DNA of 64,000 nt from Leifsonia sp. Root4. Its GTDB lineage: Bacteria > Actinomycetota > Actinomycetes > Actinomycetales > Microbacteriaceae. Positions 1 through 8,318 of this stretch are shown one piece after another. The notes below the pieces were generated by a model. The model was not told the origin of the DNA. It did not search any database and was given only the letters and a program-made list of their open reading frames with translations. Location of the stretch: contig NZ_LMDN01000001.1 in NCBI RefSeq assembly GCF_001425085.1, positions 1,142,550 to 1,206,549 of the forward strand. The letters are read 5' to 3'. A program made the position numbers and the translations under genes. Position 1 is the stretch's first letter. Each line of letters opens with the position of its first letter.

Positions 1-630
1 GTAGTCGCCGGCCGGAACGCGCAGGATGATCGCTCCGTTGGAGGTGTTGGCCCGCACGTCCTGAGGGGTCGCGAGCTCCAGGTCGATGGCGCCGTTCGAC
101 GTCTTGGCGATGATGCCGTCTCCGCTCAGGCCGCTGCCCTCGATGCGGCCATTGCTCGTGCCGACCTCCACGCGTCCGGTCACGTCCTCCAACTCGATGC
201 GGCCATTGCTCGTGCTCACCTCGACGTTGTTCACCTCGCTGAGTTCGATCGAGCCGTTCTCGGTTTGGCCGCTCACATCCACGCCTGCCGGGAGCTCGAT
301 CGAGTACTCGACCGTGCATCGGCGGCCGCATCCACTGAGCACCAGCTCATCGCCGTTGACCTCGTAGGTGGTCCCGATATCGCGCTTGGCGCCCCAGTAC
401 TTGATCTCGCGCTCGATGTGGATGCCGGTTGCGGCCATCTCCCCGCTGATGCTGACGCTCCCGGTGGGATCGTCGATGCGCACGCTGGTGACGGTGGTGT
501 CGCTGAGGGTCGTCTCGTCGCCCATGCCGTGGGCCGGCAGCAGCGCGCATCCGCTCAGGATCGTCGCGCCGATCGCGAGGCCGGCAACGGCCCCACTGAT
601 GCGAGTTGCGGTTCGGATGGTGGTGCGCAT
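1..630 (-). CDS. Putative lipoprotein, DUF4097-like (3' end outside window)
   Basis: The reading frame is open from an ATG at 630 to the window edge (210 codons), so the C-terminus is missing. The N-terminus has a basic start, a hydrophobic stretch and a lipobox LSGC with the cysteine at residue 28, so it should be a membrane-anchored lipoprotein. The mature part is a run of short beta-strand repeats of the type 'SNGRIE..' and 'TSNGAI', the pattern of DUF4097 / adhesin-like beta-helix proteins. The exact function of this family is not known. The similar but cytoplasmic-looking protein at 1823-2677 lies close by on the other strand. Start choice: this is the only ATG in front of a complete signal peptide. 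Confidence 0.7.
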   Translation of the reverse strand, partial: MRTTIRTATRISGAVAGLAIGATILSGCALLPAHGMGDETTLSDTTVTSVRIDDPTGSVSISGEMAATGIHIEREIKYWGAKRDIGTTYEVNGDELVLSGCGRRCTVEYSIELPAGVDVSGQTENGSIELSEVNNVEVSTSNGRIELEDVTGRVEVGTSNGRIEGSGLSGDGIIAKTSNGAIDLELATPQDVRANTSNGAIILRVPAGDY

Positions 631-758
631 GAGTGTTCTCCCTGTCGTGGCCGCCCGATCGAGCGCCGAAGTTCTACACTCACGACGGTAGTAACCCGGG
701 CGGCAGCTGTCACGGGGGCTTCCCCCCGAAGCACGGTTGGGGCTGCCCCACACACAGG

Positions 759-805
759 CGCTCGGGTTCCGGATGCCGCGGCGTGCGGCATCCGGAACCC
801 GAGCG
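759..805. terminator. Perfect 21-bp stem-loop at 3' end of the TipA-like gene
   Basis: Arms 759-779 and 785-805 are perfectly complementary around a 5-nt loop (ggcgt). It lies just past the stop of the minus-strand MerR gene. There is no clear T-run on either side, so it would be a non-canonical terminator or 3' stabiliser. Its core is GGTTCCGGATGCCGC, the same core as the hairpin at 42637-42674. Confidence 0.6.
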
Positions 806-827
806 TTCTCGCCCGGCGCTGCTCTGC

Positions 828-1598
828 CTAGAGCTCGCGCTCCGCGAATACGGTCAGCGCGTCGCGCACGAACTCGGCTCCGGATTGCCCGCCGTAGTTG
901 GCGCCGAAGCGCTCGTCGGCCACATACATCTCGGCCAGGCCGAGCAGATAGGCCTTGGGCGGTCCGCTTGCGCCGCCGGTCGTTCCGCCGCCCGGGGTGC
1001 CCGGAATGCCGCGCAGCCACTCGACGTGGCGGCGCGCCAGGGCCTGCGCCTCCGCGCTGTCCGCAGCGACGCCGCTAGTCGCGGCCGCGCTCCAGTCGGC
1101 GGCGAGCTGCCGTTGCCGCTCCTGCCACCCGGCCTTCTGCTCTGCTGTCATCGAGCGCCACCACGCGTCACTCTTCGCGTAGGCATCCGCGCCCCAGCGC
1201 TGCTCGACCTCCTCTTTGTACTGGGTGTGGTCGAATCCATCGAACATGTTCTCTGCCATCAGTTGTTCACCTCCCTCCAAGGTCTCTATCGTCAGTTCCA
1301 CCGACGCGATCTGCCGCGCCAGTCGGTCTTGCTCCTGCCGCAGCCAGTCGAGGTGGCCGTGCAGGGCGTGCCTCTCGTCACGCTCGTTGTCGAGCACGTC
1401 GGCGATCGCTGGCAACCCCAACCCGAGTTGACGCAGCAGCAAGATGCGCTGCAATCGCACGAGCGCGGCCTCGTCGTAGTGCCGATAGCCGTTGGAGCCG
1501 ATGCTGCTCGGCCGCAGTAGGCCCGTCTCGTCGTAGTGGCGCAGTGTGCGGCTCGTCGTTCCGGCGAGCTTCGCGATCTCCTGAATCGACCAGTGCAT
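828..1598 (-). CDS. MerR-family regulator with TipAS-type ligand domain
   Basis: A 256-aa protein. Residues 1-70 are a MerR winged helix (SIQEIAKLAGTTSRTLRHYDETGLL), followed by a coiled dimerisation helix to about residue 110. The rest is an all-helical domain with WWRSMTAEQKAGWQ, the pattern of TipAS / albicidin-binding domains. TipA-like proteins activate transcription after trapping thiopeptide or other amphipathic antibiotics; the ligand here is unknown. The ATG at 1598 is preferred because it begins exactly at the MerR motif and has a GAGGGAG ribosome site; upstream extension has no family similarity. It is transcribed away from the DUF4097 gene, sharing the 1599-1822 intergenic region. 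A strong hairpin follows the stop. Confidence 0.85.
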   Translation of the reverse strand: MHWSIQEIAKLAGTTSRTLRHYDETGLLRPSSIGSNGYRHYDEAALVRLQRILLLRQLGLGLPAIADVLDNERDERHALHGHLDWLRQEQDRLARQIASVELTIETLEGGEQLMAENMFDGFDHTQYKEEVEQRWGADAYAKSDAWWRSMTAEQKAGWQERQRQLAADWSAAATSGVAADSAEAQALARRHVEWLRGIPGTPGGGTTGGASGPPKAYLLGLAEMYVADERFGANYGGQSGAEFVRDALTVFAEREL

Positions 1599-1737
1599 GT
1601 CTCCCTCTCCGGCCCGTGCGCCTGCGCGCTGTGTGCCGCCACTGACAACCGTAGAAGTTGACGTTGCGTCAATGTCAAGTGCACGGCGCATTCTGGGCTC
1701 AGGCTTTTTGCAGCGGGGAACCTTGACGAACGGCGGG

Positions 1738-1780
1738 ACGCGATATATCGTGAATCTCAGCACAACGCGATATATCGCGT
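1738..1780. promoter_or_regulatory. Two copies of an ACGCGATATATCG palindromic operator
   Basis: A perfect 16-bp palindrome (ACGCGATATATCGCGT) lies at 1765-1780 and a 13/16 match at 1738-1753, spaced 27 bp centre to centre. Both lie directly upstream of the DUF4097-PadR operon. AT-rich centres with dyad symmetry next to a padR gene are typical of PadR autoregulation. The first gene starts 43 bp downstream, so repression by blocking the promoter is plausible (inference). Confidence 0.65.
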
Positions 1781-1822
1781 ATGCATCGGTTTCGGCATCC
1801 GCCACATACAAGGAGACAACTA

Positions 1823-2677
1823 ATGGCAATCGAGAAATGGCTCATTCAGCCAGGCGAGAGCAAGGTCATCGACCTGGAGTTCGTGCGCAGCCTCAAGGTG
1901 GGCATGATCGGCGGCAAGATCGACGTCATCGCACACGACGAGTCGAGCGCGCGCGTCGAGGTGCACTCGGTCACCGGCAAGGAACTCAAGGTGGAGATCG
2001 ACGGCGACCGCCTCGAGATCGACCACCCCCAGCTGCGCTGGGACAACTTCCTCGACGTGTTCAAGGGCTTCACCGGTAGCGCAAAGGCCGAGGTGAGCGT
2101 GCTCGTGCCGCGCGATGTCGCGATCAAGCTCGGTGTCGTCTCGGCGGAGGCCCTCGTCTCTGGATTCGCGAGCGACGCCAAGCTCAGCACCGTGACCGGC
2201 GACGTCGTCGTCGACCACGTGATCGGCGACCTCGACGTGAACACGGTCAACGGTGAGGTCTCGGTCGGCAACCACACCGGTCGCATCAACGTCAACACGG
2301 TCTCGGGTGACGTCGTCGCCAGCGGGTCCATCACGCGCTTCAGCGCCGACGGGGTCTCGGGCAACATGATCCTCGACGTCGTTGGAACGCCGTCGGAGAT
2401 CAACACGAACACCGTCTCGGGCGACCTCACGGTGCGCCTGGACGCCGGCCCCGGCGAGCGCTACCGCGTCAACACCGTCGCGGGAACCGTGTTCCTCGAC
2501 GACACGACATTCAAGGGAACCCTCGGCAAGGGCTTCGAGCGCGTGATCGGCGAACTCTCCGGCAGTTGGCTCGATCTGCAGGCCAACTCGGTCTCCGGCA
2601 ACATCTCGATCGTGCGGCGCGGCGCCACGGCCCCCGTCGACTTCACGGTCTCGAGCGAAGGCGAGGCATCGGCATGA
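1823..2677 (+). CDS. DUF4097-family beta-repeat protein
   Basis: A 284-aa protein starting at the ATG behind an AGGAGAC ribosome site. It has no signal peptide or membrane segment. From about residue 80 on it consists of a repeating pattern 'VNTVSGDVVAS...NTVSGDLTVRL', that is, short beta strands stacked as in DUF4097 / adhesin-like proteins. No enzymatic motif is visible and the molecular role is unknown. It overlaps the next gene (padR) by four bases (ATGA), so the two are translationally coupled, and both sit behind the duplicated palindrome at 1738-1780. In Actinobacteria this pair is common, which suggests the regulator controls its own partner. Confidence 0.8.
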   Translation: MAIEKWLIQPGESKVIDLEFVRSLKVGMIGGKIDVIAHDESSARVEVHSVTGKELKVEIDGDRLEIDHPQLRWDNFLDVFKGFTGSAKAEVSVLVPRDVAIKLGVVSAEALVSGFASDAKLSTVTGDVVVDHVIGDLDVNTVNGEVSVGNHTGRINVNTVSGDVVASGSITRFSADGVSGNMILDVVGTPSEINTNTVSGDLTVRLDAGPGERYRVNTVAGTVFLDDTTFKGTLGKGFERVIGELSGSWLDLQANSVSGNISIVRRGATAPVDFTVSSEGEASA

Positions 2678-3312
2678 CCCCGCCGGTTTTCGCCCACGGC
2701 AACCTGCGCCTGTACCTGCTCTCGCTCCTGGCAGAGCAGCCGCGGCACGGCTACGAGCTGATCCAGGCATTGAGCGACCGCTTCGGCGGCAGCTACATCC
2801 CGAGCGCCGGCACGATCTACCCGCGCTTGTCCAAGCTCGAGGAGGAGGGGCTGGTGACCAAGGAGAGCGACGGCCGCAAGACCACGTACTCGATCACGGA
2901 TGCCGGCCGGGCCGAGCTTGAGGCACGGCGCGGCGAGCTCGATTCGATCGAAGACGCGATGACCGACTCGGTGCGGCGCATCGCCGACGAGGTGCGCGCC
3001 GGCGTCAATGACGCCATGCGCAGCCTGCGCGCCGACCTGGCGAGCGCCGCGCGTGACGCCAAGCGCGGAGGCAAGACCGAGTCGGCGAAGAGCGCGTTCA
3101 CAGCCGGATCGAGCCAGCAGCAGCACATCGACTCGAACCGCGCGGTGCACGATGCCGAGATGGCGATCACGCAGTTCCGCCAGGTGCTCCGCACGGAGCT
3201 CCGCACCCAAGCGGCCCGCTCGCGGGTATCGCCGGAGGCGGCGATTCTGCTGCGCCAGCGGCTCGAGGCAGTGCAGGCCGAAATGCTCAGCCTGCTGCGT
3301 TCAACACCGTGA
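2674..3312 (+). CDS. PadR-family transcriptional regulator
   Basis: A 212-aa protein. Residues 5-80 form the PadR winged helix (LLSLLAEQPRHGYELIQALSDRFGGSYIPSAGTIYPRLSKLEEEGLVT), followed by the usual beta-wing TYSITDAGRAEL. The C-terminal ~120 residues are a long charged and alanine-rich helical region, probably dimerisation. The ATG overlaps the upstream stop (ATGA). It probably represses its own operon through the palindromes at 1738-1780 (inference). The TGA stop at 3310-3312 is embedded in a GACGC-gca-GCGTC hairpin, the head of a truncated family-B repeat. Confidence 0.88.
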   Translation: MTPPVFAHGNLRLYLLSLLAEQPRHGYELIQALSDRFGGSYIPSAGTIYPRLSKLEEEGLVTKESDGRKTTYSITDAGRAELEARRGELDSIEDAMTDSVRRIADEVRAGVNDAMRSLRADLASAARDAKRGGKTESAKSAFTAGSSQQQHIDSNRAVHDAEMAITQFRQVLRTELRTQAARSRVSPEAAILLRQRLEAVQAEMLSLLRSTP

Positions 3313-3430
3313 CGCGCAGCGTCGCGGCGGCGCCCACAGCGTAGGGCCGCGCGCCCGAAGCGGTGGCGCCGGTTCTCACGCTGGCTCGAGGGAGCAGCCG
3401 AGGAGCGAGGCAGCCCCCGAAGCCCGGACA
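3309..3430 (+). repeat. Truncated family-B head and family-C repeat
   Basis: Just at the padR stop codon lies the hairpin head of the family-B element (GACGC/GCGTC) without the rest. At 3378-3425 follows a family-C segment (GCTCGAGGGAGCAGCCGAGG...GCCCCCGAAGCCC), also found at 8540, 47172, 47385 and 55613. No gene is supported between 3313 and 3491. Confidence 0.6.
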
Positions 3431-3491
3431 GGGCCGGAAACGGCCGGAAACGGCCGGCGCGATCAAGCCGTGCTGGGCTTCGCGCAGAGGA

Positions 3492-3722
3492 TCAGCTGGG
3501 GCGCGGGCAGTACAGCTGCGTGCGCTCGCCGGACCGGTCGATCTCGTGCTCGGACATCGGCACTCCGCAGAGCGGGCAGAGCTTCGGCGCCGGCACGGCC
3601 GGCGGCGTCTCGTTGTACGGACCCAGCGGGGGCGGGCCGATGTAGGGCACGAGCTTGCGGTTCAGTTTGTCGAAGAGACCCGCGAGCTTGCCGCCCGTAC
3701 CTTCATCTTTGCTTCGTGCCAT
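3492..3722 (-). CDS. Small zinc-ribbon-like protein, unknown function
   Basis: A 76-aa acidic/basic mixed protein starting MARSKDEGTGGKLAGL. The C-terminal half carries CPLCG at about residues 50-54 and a second cysteine in LYCPRPS near the end, separated by a histidine (SEHEID), which resembles a one-knuckle zinc ribbon with one ligand uncertain. The middle is proline-rich (IGPPPLGPYNETPPAVPAP). I do not recognise a named family. It is divergent from the OhrR-like gene. A TACACT -10 box at 3730-3735 (minus strand) ends seven bases before the ATG, so the mRNA is probably leaderless. Confidence 0.6.
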   Translation of the reverse strand: MARSKDEGTGGKLAGLFDKLNRKLVPYIGPPPLGPYNETPPAVPAPKLCPLCGVPMSEHEIDRSGERTQLYCPRPS

Positions 3723-3727
3723 AATGA

Positions 3728-3739
3728 TTAGTGTACTAA
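3728..3739. promoter_or_regulatory. Near-palindrome TTAGTGTACTAA between divergent genes
   Basis: Ten of twelve bases are symmetric. It overlaps the minus-strand -10 box of the small zinc-ribbon gene and lies upstream of the MarR/OhrR-like gene. It could be a regulator site. It does not match the usual OhrR box, so the assignment is tentative. Confidence 0.35.
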
Positions 3740-3802
3740 GTAAGTCGCCGTCCCTCAAACCAGGGCGGCGGTGAGGCAGAGGCGGCTCCAGATGAACGGC
3801 AC

Positions 3803-4354
3803 ATGCTCCAAATGAACGGCACAATGAACCACATGATCAACGAGACGGTGAACGGCACCACGAGTGGGCCCGCTGGTGCGGGCGCCGCGGCATCCGTCGA
3901 CCCGGCATCGCTCGAGGCGGGAACCGTCGACCTGCTCGCACTCGAGAGCCAGGTCTGCTTCGGGCTCGCCGTCGCCGCCCGCGGCGTGATCGGCGCCTAC
4001 CGGCCGATCCTCGAACCGCTCGGGCTCACGCACCCGCAGTACCTCGTGATGCTCGCGCTCTGGCAGGCGAGCCCCCGCACCGTCCGCGACCTCGGAGAGG
4101 CGCTGCAGCTGGAGCCAGCCACCCTCTCCCCCCTGCTCAAGCGACTCGAGGCGGCCGGGTACATCACGCGGGCCCGCAACGCCAACGATGAGCGCGCCCT
4201 CGACATCACGCTCACGGATGCCGGCCGCGCACTGCGCGAGCAGGCGCTCGGGATCCCCCCGCAGGTGATCAAGCGTCTCGGCATGAGCCTCGACGAGCTC
4301 GCGACCCTGCGCGCGACGCTGGCGCGCGTGATCGAGGCGGTCGGCGCCGAGTAG
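3803..4354 (+). CDS. MarR-family regulator, OhrR-like
   Basis: A 183-aa winged-helix protein. The core (residues 45-180) contains LESQVCFGLAVAARGVIGAYRPILEPLGLTHPQYLVMLALW, a close match to OhrR-type peroxide sensors including the reactive cysteine (C52 from this start). It then has the recognition helix LEPATLSPLLKRLEAAGYITR and the wing NANDERALDITLTDAG. OhrR proteins repress organic-hydroperoxide resistance genes until the cysteine is oxidised. No ohr gene is adjacent here. The start is uncertain: in-frame ATGs occur at 3803, 3812, 3824 and 3833 and none has a clear ribosome site. The first ~40 residues are low complexity and probably dispensable. Confidence 0.82.
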   Translation: MLQMNGTMNHMINETVNGTTSGPAGAGAAASVDPASLEAGTVDLLALESQVCFGLAVAARGVIGAYRPILEPLGLTHPQYLVMLALWQASPRTVRDLGEALQLEPATLSPLLKRLEAAGYITRARNANDERALDITLTDAGRALREQALGIPPQVIKRLGMSLDELATLRATLARVIEAVGAE

Positions 4355-4428
4355 GCGCATCACCCGATGCGCCCAGGCGACTCTGCCTGCGCCCGCGCCG
4401 CGTCCGCGTCCGCCGCCTGAATCGTTCC

Positions 4429-4481
4429 AGAGTGCAGAAATCGCGCTCTTCGGCACGATATGTGCGCAATTTCTGCACTCT
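4429..4481. repeat. Long inverted repeat (18-bp arms) between marR and GH1 gene
   Basis: Arms 4429-4446 (AGAGTGCAGAAATCGCGC) and 4464-4481 pair with one mismatch around a 17-nt loop. It lies 75 bp after the marR stop and has no T-tract. It resembles in layout the unique hairpins at 29420, 33834, 36146 and 50776. Confidence 0.65.
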
Positions 4482-4540
4482 CGGTGAGCGGCGGGGCACT
4501 CGGGGCCCCGCACGAATTCCGGGCCAATCGGAGGATGACG

Positions 4541-6106
4541 GTGTACGAAACGCGCCGACTGGCGAACAATGGGCTCATGAGCACGAACTCTGGCGACGAG
4601 CGCCGTGCGGACGCGGCGGCGGCACAGGCCGCACCGGCTGCACCACGAGCGGCACGGACGGCTGCCCCAAGTGCCAACACCGCGCGCGCCGCGGGAACCG
4701 TCCGCCCCTTCCCGCCCGGGTTCCTCTTCGGTGCGGCGACGGCGGCCTACCAGATCGAGGGCGCCGCCCACCGGGACGGCCGCACCGACTCCATCTGGGA
4801 CGCATTCTGCCGCGTGCCCGGCGCGGTGATCAACGGCGACTCCGGCGAGGACGCGTGCGAGCACTACGACCGCTATCGCGAGGACGTGGCCGTGATGAAG
4901 GAGCTCGGCCTGCAGACCTACCGCTTCTCCAGCTCGTGGTCACGGGTGCGTCCAGACGGCGGCGCCGTGAACCCCCTGGGCGTCGACTTCTACTCGCGGC
5001 TGACCGACGAACTGCTCGGCGCCGGCATCCGCCCCTGGCTCACGCTCTACCACTGGGATCTGCCGCAGGCCATCGAGGAGGACGGCGGCTGGACGAACCG
5101 CGACACCGCCTACCGCTTCCGCGACTACGCGCTCAGCATGCACGACGCCCTCGGCGACCGCGTGCCGGTGTGGACGACGCTCAACGAGCCGTGGTGCTCG
5201 AGCTTCCTCAGCTACACCGCCGGCGCCCATGCCCCCGGCCGGCAGAGCCCGGAGCAGGGCCTCGCCGCCGCCCACCACCTCCTGCTCGCCCACGGCCTCG
5301 CGATCGAGGCACTGCGGGAGCGCGATGCCTCCCTCGAGCTCGGCATCACCCTCAACCTCACCGTGGCCAAGCCGGTCGATCCGGCGAGCGCCGGCGATCT
5401 CGATGCCGCCCGCCGCATCGATGCCCAGTTCAACCGGGTCTTCCTCGACCCCATCTTCCGCGGCAGCTACCCAGAGGACTTCCTCGAGGACGTCACCGGG
5501 CTCGGCCTGGAGACGTACGTCAAGGAGGGCGATCTCGCCCAGATCGCGCAGCCGATCGACTCGCTCGGCGTCAACTACTACCACGGCGAGTTCGTCAGCG
5601 ACCGGCCGGCCGCGCACCCCCTCGTCGGCGACGCCCCGACGACAAGGCAGACCCGCTCGCCGTTCCCCGCCGCCGACGGCGTCTTCAACCACCCGCAGGG
5701 GCTACCGCTGACCGCCATGGAGTGGGAGGTGCAGCCCGACGGCCTGCGCGAACTCCTGGTCGAGGTGGAGGCCGAGTACAGCGGCCCGGCCCGCGTCAAG
5801 CTCTACGTCACCGAGAACGGCGCGGCCTACGACGATGTGGTGGCGGATGACGGCACGGTGCCCGACCCGGGGCGCACCGAGTTCCTGCGCGAGCACCTCG
5901 GCGCCGTGCTCGACGCCATCGACGAGGGCGTCGACGTGAAGGGCTACTTCTACTGGTCGCTGCTCGACAACTTCGAGTGGGCCTGGGGCTACGAGAAGCG
6001 CTTCGGGATCGTCCGCGTCGACTACGACAGCCAGCAACGCACCATCAAAGAGAGCGGCCACGAGTACCGCCGGATCATCGCCGCGAGGGCCCTGAACGCA
6101 CACTGA
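4541..6106 (+). CDS. Family GH1 beta-glucosidase
   Basis: About 521 aa. The (beta/alpha)8 glycosidase core begins near residue 65 (FPPGFLFGAATAAYQIEGA). The acid/base glutamate lies in TTLNEPW (about residue 216) and the nucleophile in YVTENGAAY (about residue 424), so both catalytic carboxylates are present. SLLDNFEWAWGYEKRFGI near the end is the family's sugar-binding tryptophan motif. It hydrolyses beta-linked disaccharides such as cellobiose in the cytoplasm; no signal peptide. The GTG at 4541 is chosen because GGAGG lies six bases upstream. The ATG at 4577 is an alternative with a poor ribosome site. Residues 10-60 are alanine-rich and not part of the fold. It could act on products of the GH5 enzyme at 25.4 kb (inference). 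Confidence 0.9.
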   Translation: MYETRRLANNGLMSTNSGDERRADAAAAQAAPAAPRAARTAAPSANTARAAGTVRPFPPGFLFGAATAAYQIEGAAHRDGRTDSIWDAFCRVPGAVINGDSGEDACEHYDRYREDVAVMKELGLQTYRFSSSWSRVRPDGGAVNPLGVDFYSRLTDELLGAGIRPWLTLYHWDLPQAIEEDGGWTNRDTAYRFRDYALSMHDALGDRVPVWTTLNEPWCSSFLSYTAGAHAPGRQSPEQGLAAAHHLLLAHGLAIEALRERDASLELGITLNLTVAKPVDPASAGDLDAARRIDAQFNRVFLDPIFRGSYPEDFLEDVTGLGLETYVKEGDLAQIAQPIDSLGVNYYHGEFVSDRPAAHPLVGDAPTTRQTRSPFPAADGVFNHPQGLPLTAMEWEVQPDGLRELLVEVEAEYSGPARVKLYVTENGAAYDDVVADDGTVPDPGRTEFLREHLGAVLDAIDEGVDVKGYFYWSLLDNFEWAWGYEKRFGIVRVDYDSQQRTIKESGHEYRRIIAARALNAH

Positions 6107-6161
6107 GAATGTGCGCCGTTAGGAATCCGTTAGGGCGCGCCCTGCTCGGCATTCTCGGGCG

Positions 6162-6175
6162 TAGGCTCTCCAGCC
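6162..6175 (+). promoter_or_regulatory. Leaderless-type -10 box for the KimA-like gene
   Basis: TAGGCT at 6162-6167 is followed after eight bases by the GTG start at 6176, and no ribosome site is present. Confidence 0.5.
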
Positions 6176-8317
6176 GTGACGAACGACACACCTGAGGCAC
6201 CGGCAGAGCTGCGCTCGGCAAAACACTGGATCATCGGGGAACCTCTTCCCAGCGAGAAGCTCGAGGGGCAGCTGCTGCCCAAGCACCTCGCCCTCCCGAT
6301 CTTCGCGAGCGACCCCCTCTCCTCCGTGGCGTACGCGCCGCAGGAACTGCTGATGATCCTGATGATCGGCGGGCTCGCCTTCCTGAGCTTCGCCCCGTGG
6401 GTCGCCGTTGCCGTGATCGTGCTCCTCGTCACGGTCGTCGCGAGCTATCGGCAACTGATCAAGGCCTACCCCTCCGGCGGCGGCGACTACGAGGTGGCGC
6501 ACCGTAACCTCGGCGAGAAGGCCGGCCTCGTCGTGGCATCCGCCCTGCTCGTGGACTACGTGATGACCGTCGTCGTCTCTGTGGCATCCGGCGTTGACAA
6601 CATCATCTCGGCCATCCCAGAGCTCAACCCCTTCCGGGTGGAACTCGCGATCGTCTTCGTCATCATCCTCGCCGCGATCAACCTCCGCGGGGTCAGCGAG
6701 TCGAGCAAGGCCTTCGCGATCCCGACGTACCTGTTCATCAGCAGCGTCGCGCTCATGATCGTCACCGGCCTCGTGCGCACCGTCTTCGGCGATGCCCCGG
6801 TGGCCGAGTCCGCCGCGCACGGGGTACAGGCCGAACAGCTGACGCAGGCCGCCGTCATCCTGCTGCTGCTGCGCTCCTTCGCCAGCGGATGCAGCGCGCT
6901 CACCGGCGTTGAGGCGATCTCCAACGGCGTGCCGGCGTTCCGCATGCCCAAGGTCAAGAACGCCCAGCGCACCCTGGTGCTGATGGGCGGCATCGCCATC
7001 GTGCTGTTCGCCGGCCTCACCGCGCTCGCGCTGATCTCGCAGGTGCACTACGCGGAGGACGCCTGTCACCTGATCGGCTTCGCCGACTGCGAGACCCAGC
7101 CGCAACGCAGCCTCATCGCCCAGGTCGCCGCCGCCACCTTCGGCAACAACTCGATCCTGTTCTTCGTGATCCAGGCGGCGACGGCGCTCGTGCTGCTGCT
7201 CGCCGCCAACACCGCGTTCAACGGCTTCCCGCTGCTCGGCTCGGTGCTCGCGAAGGACGGCTACGCGCCGAAGTCGCTCAGCACCCGCGGCGACCGGCTG
7301 ATCTACTCGAACGGCGTGCTGCTGCTGGCCCTGGCCGCCGTCGTGATCCTCGCGGTGTTCCAGGCGAACCTCACCGTGCTGATCCAGCTCTACATCATCG
7401 GCGTCTTCGTCTCCTTCACGCTCGGCCAGACCGGCATGGTCGTGCACTGGCTGCGCGAGCTGAAGAAGCCGGGCTCCGACCGCGGTGCCATCTGGCGGGG
7501 CCTCAGCATCAATGCCGTCGGCGCGGCCATGACGGCCGTGGTGCTGCTGGTCGTCACCATCACCAAGTTCACGCACGGCGCCTGGCTGGTCTTCCTGATG
7601 ATGCCGATCCTGTTCCTGCTGATGCTCGGTGTGAACCGCTACTACCGCGACGTCGCGACGGAGATCGAGGTCGATCCGGTCACGACCTTCGGCTCGCAGG
7701 GCGACCACGCCATCGTGCTCGTCGGCAACATGCAGAAGCCCGTGCTCAAGGCACTCGACTACGCCATCGCGGCCCGCCACGAATCGCTGGAGGCCGTGCA
7801 CGTCTCGCTCGACGACGCGCAGACGAAGCAGCTGAAGAAGGACTGGGTGCGCATGAACATCCAGGTGCCGCTGCGCGTGCTGAGCTCGCCGTACCGCGAC
7901 CTCAGCCTCCCACTGATCCAGCACGTGAAGTCCCGCCGCGAGGAGCACGGCTCCGAGGTGACGACCATTTACATGCCGCAGTACATCGTCGGGCACTGGT
8001 GGGAGGGGCTGCTGCACAACCACAAGGCCCGCCGCGTGCGCCAGAAGCTCATGATGGTGCACGGCGTGACGATCGCCCTCGTGCCCTGGCTGCTGGACTC
8101 CAGCGAGCTGATCTACGGACGCCGCTCGCGCCCCGTCCCCGGCCAGGACCGCCGCGGCGAGCCAGTGCGCCCCGTCCCGCGCAAGCCGATCGCACCGGCG
8201 ACGGTCGCCGATGGGCGTCCGCAGCCGCGCACCGGCTCGACGGCCACCGCCGTGCACCCGGGTGCGGCTCCGACGACGTCCCGCCCCTCGGCGTCGCGCC
8301 GCAAGAAGCGCAAGTAG
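6176..8317 (+). CDS. kimA: KimA-type potassium importer (APC superfamily)
   Basis: A 713-aa membrane protein. Residues 35-480 contain about twelve hydrophobic segments with KimA hallmarks: SDPLSSVAYAPQE, YPSGGGDYEVAHRNLGEKAGL, FASGCSALTGVEAISNGVPAF and LAANTAFNGFPLL. Residues 500-650 form a cytosolic domain (AVHVSLDDAQTK, MPQYIVGHWWEGLLHN). The layout follows Bacillus KimA (YdaO), a proton-coupled K+ importer controlled by c-di-AMP in other bacteria. The last ~70 residues (RPVPGQDRRGEPVRPVPRKP..., ending SRRKKRK) are a basic, proline-rich tail that I do not know from KimA. No c-di-AMP riboswitch is visible; the promoter appears leaderless. An amino-acid permease annotation is the alternative but fits the motifs less well. 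Confidence 0.85.
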   Translation: MTNDTPEAPAELRSAKHWIIGEPLPSEKLEGQLLPKHLALPIFASDPLSSVAYAPQELLMILMIGGLAFLSFAPWVAVAVIVLLVTVVASYRQLIKAYPSGGGDYEVAHRNLGEKAGLVVASALLVDYVMTVVVSVASGVDNIISAIPELNPFRVELAIVFVIILAAINLRGVSESSKAFAIPTYLFISSVALMIVTGLVRTVFGDAPVAESAAHGVQAEQLTQAAVILLLLRSFASGCSALTGVEAISNGVPAFRMPKVKNAQRTLVLMGGIAIVLFAGLTALALISQVHYAEDACHLIGFADCETQPQRSLIAQVAAATFGNNSILFFVIQAATALVLLLAANTAFNGFPLLGSVLAKDGYAPKSLSTRGDRLIYSNGVLLLALAAVVILAVFQANLTVLIQLYIIGVFVSFTLGQTGMVVHWLRELKKPGSDRGAIWRGLSINAVGAAMTAVVLLVVTITKFTHGAWLVFLMMPILFLLMLGVNRYYRDVATEIEVDPVTTFGSQGDHAIVLVGNMQKPVLKALDYAIAARHESLEAVHVSLDDAQTKQLKKDWVRMNIQVPLRVLSSPYRDLSLPLIQHVKSRREEHGSEVTTIYMPQYIVGHWWEGLLHNHKARRVRQKLMMVHGVTIALVPWLLDSSELIYGRRSRPVPGQDRRGEPVRPVPRKPIAPATVADGRPQPRTGSTATAVHPGAAPTTSRPSASRRKKRK

Positions 8318-8318
8318 C

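Noticed and set aside
6107-6175. c-di-AMP (ydaO-type) riboswitch before the KimA-like gene
   Set aside because: The spacer is 69 bp and the promoter seems to abut the start codon, leaving no room for the aptamer.
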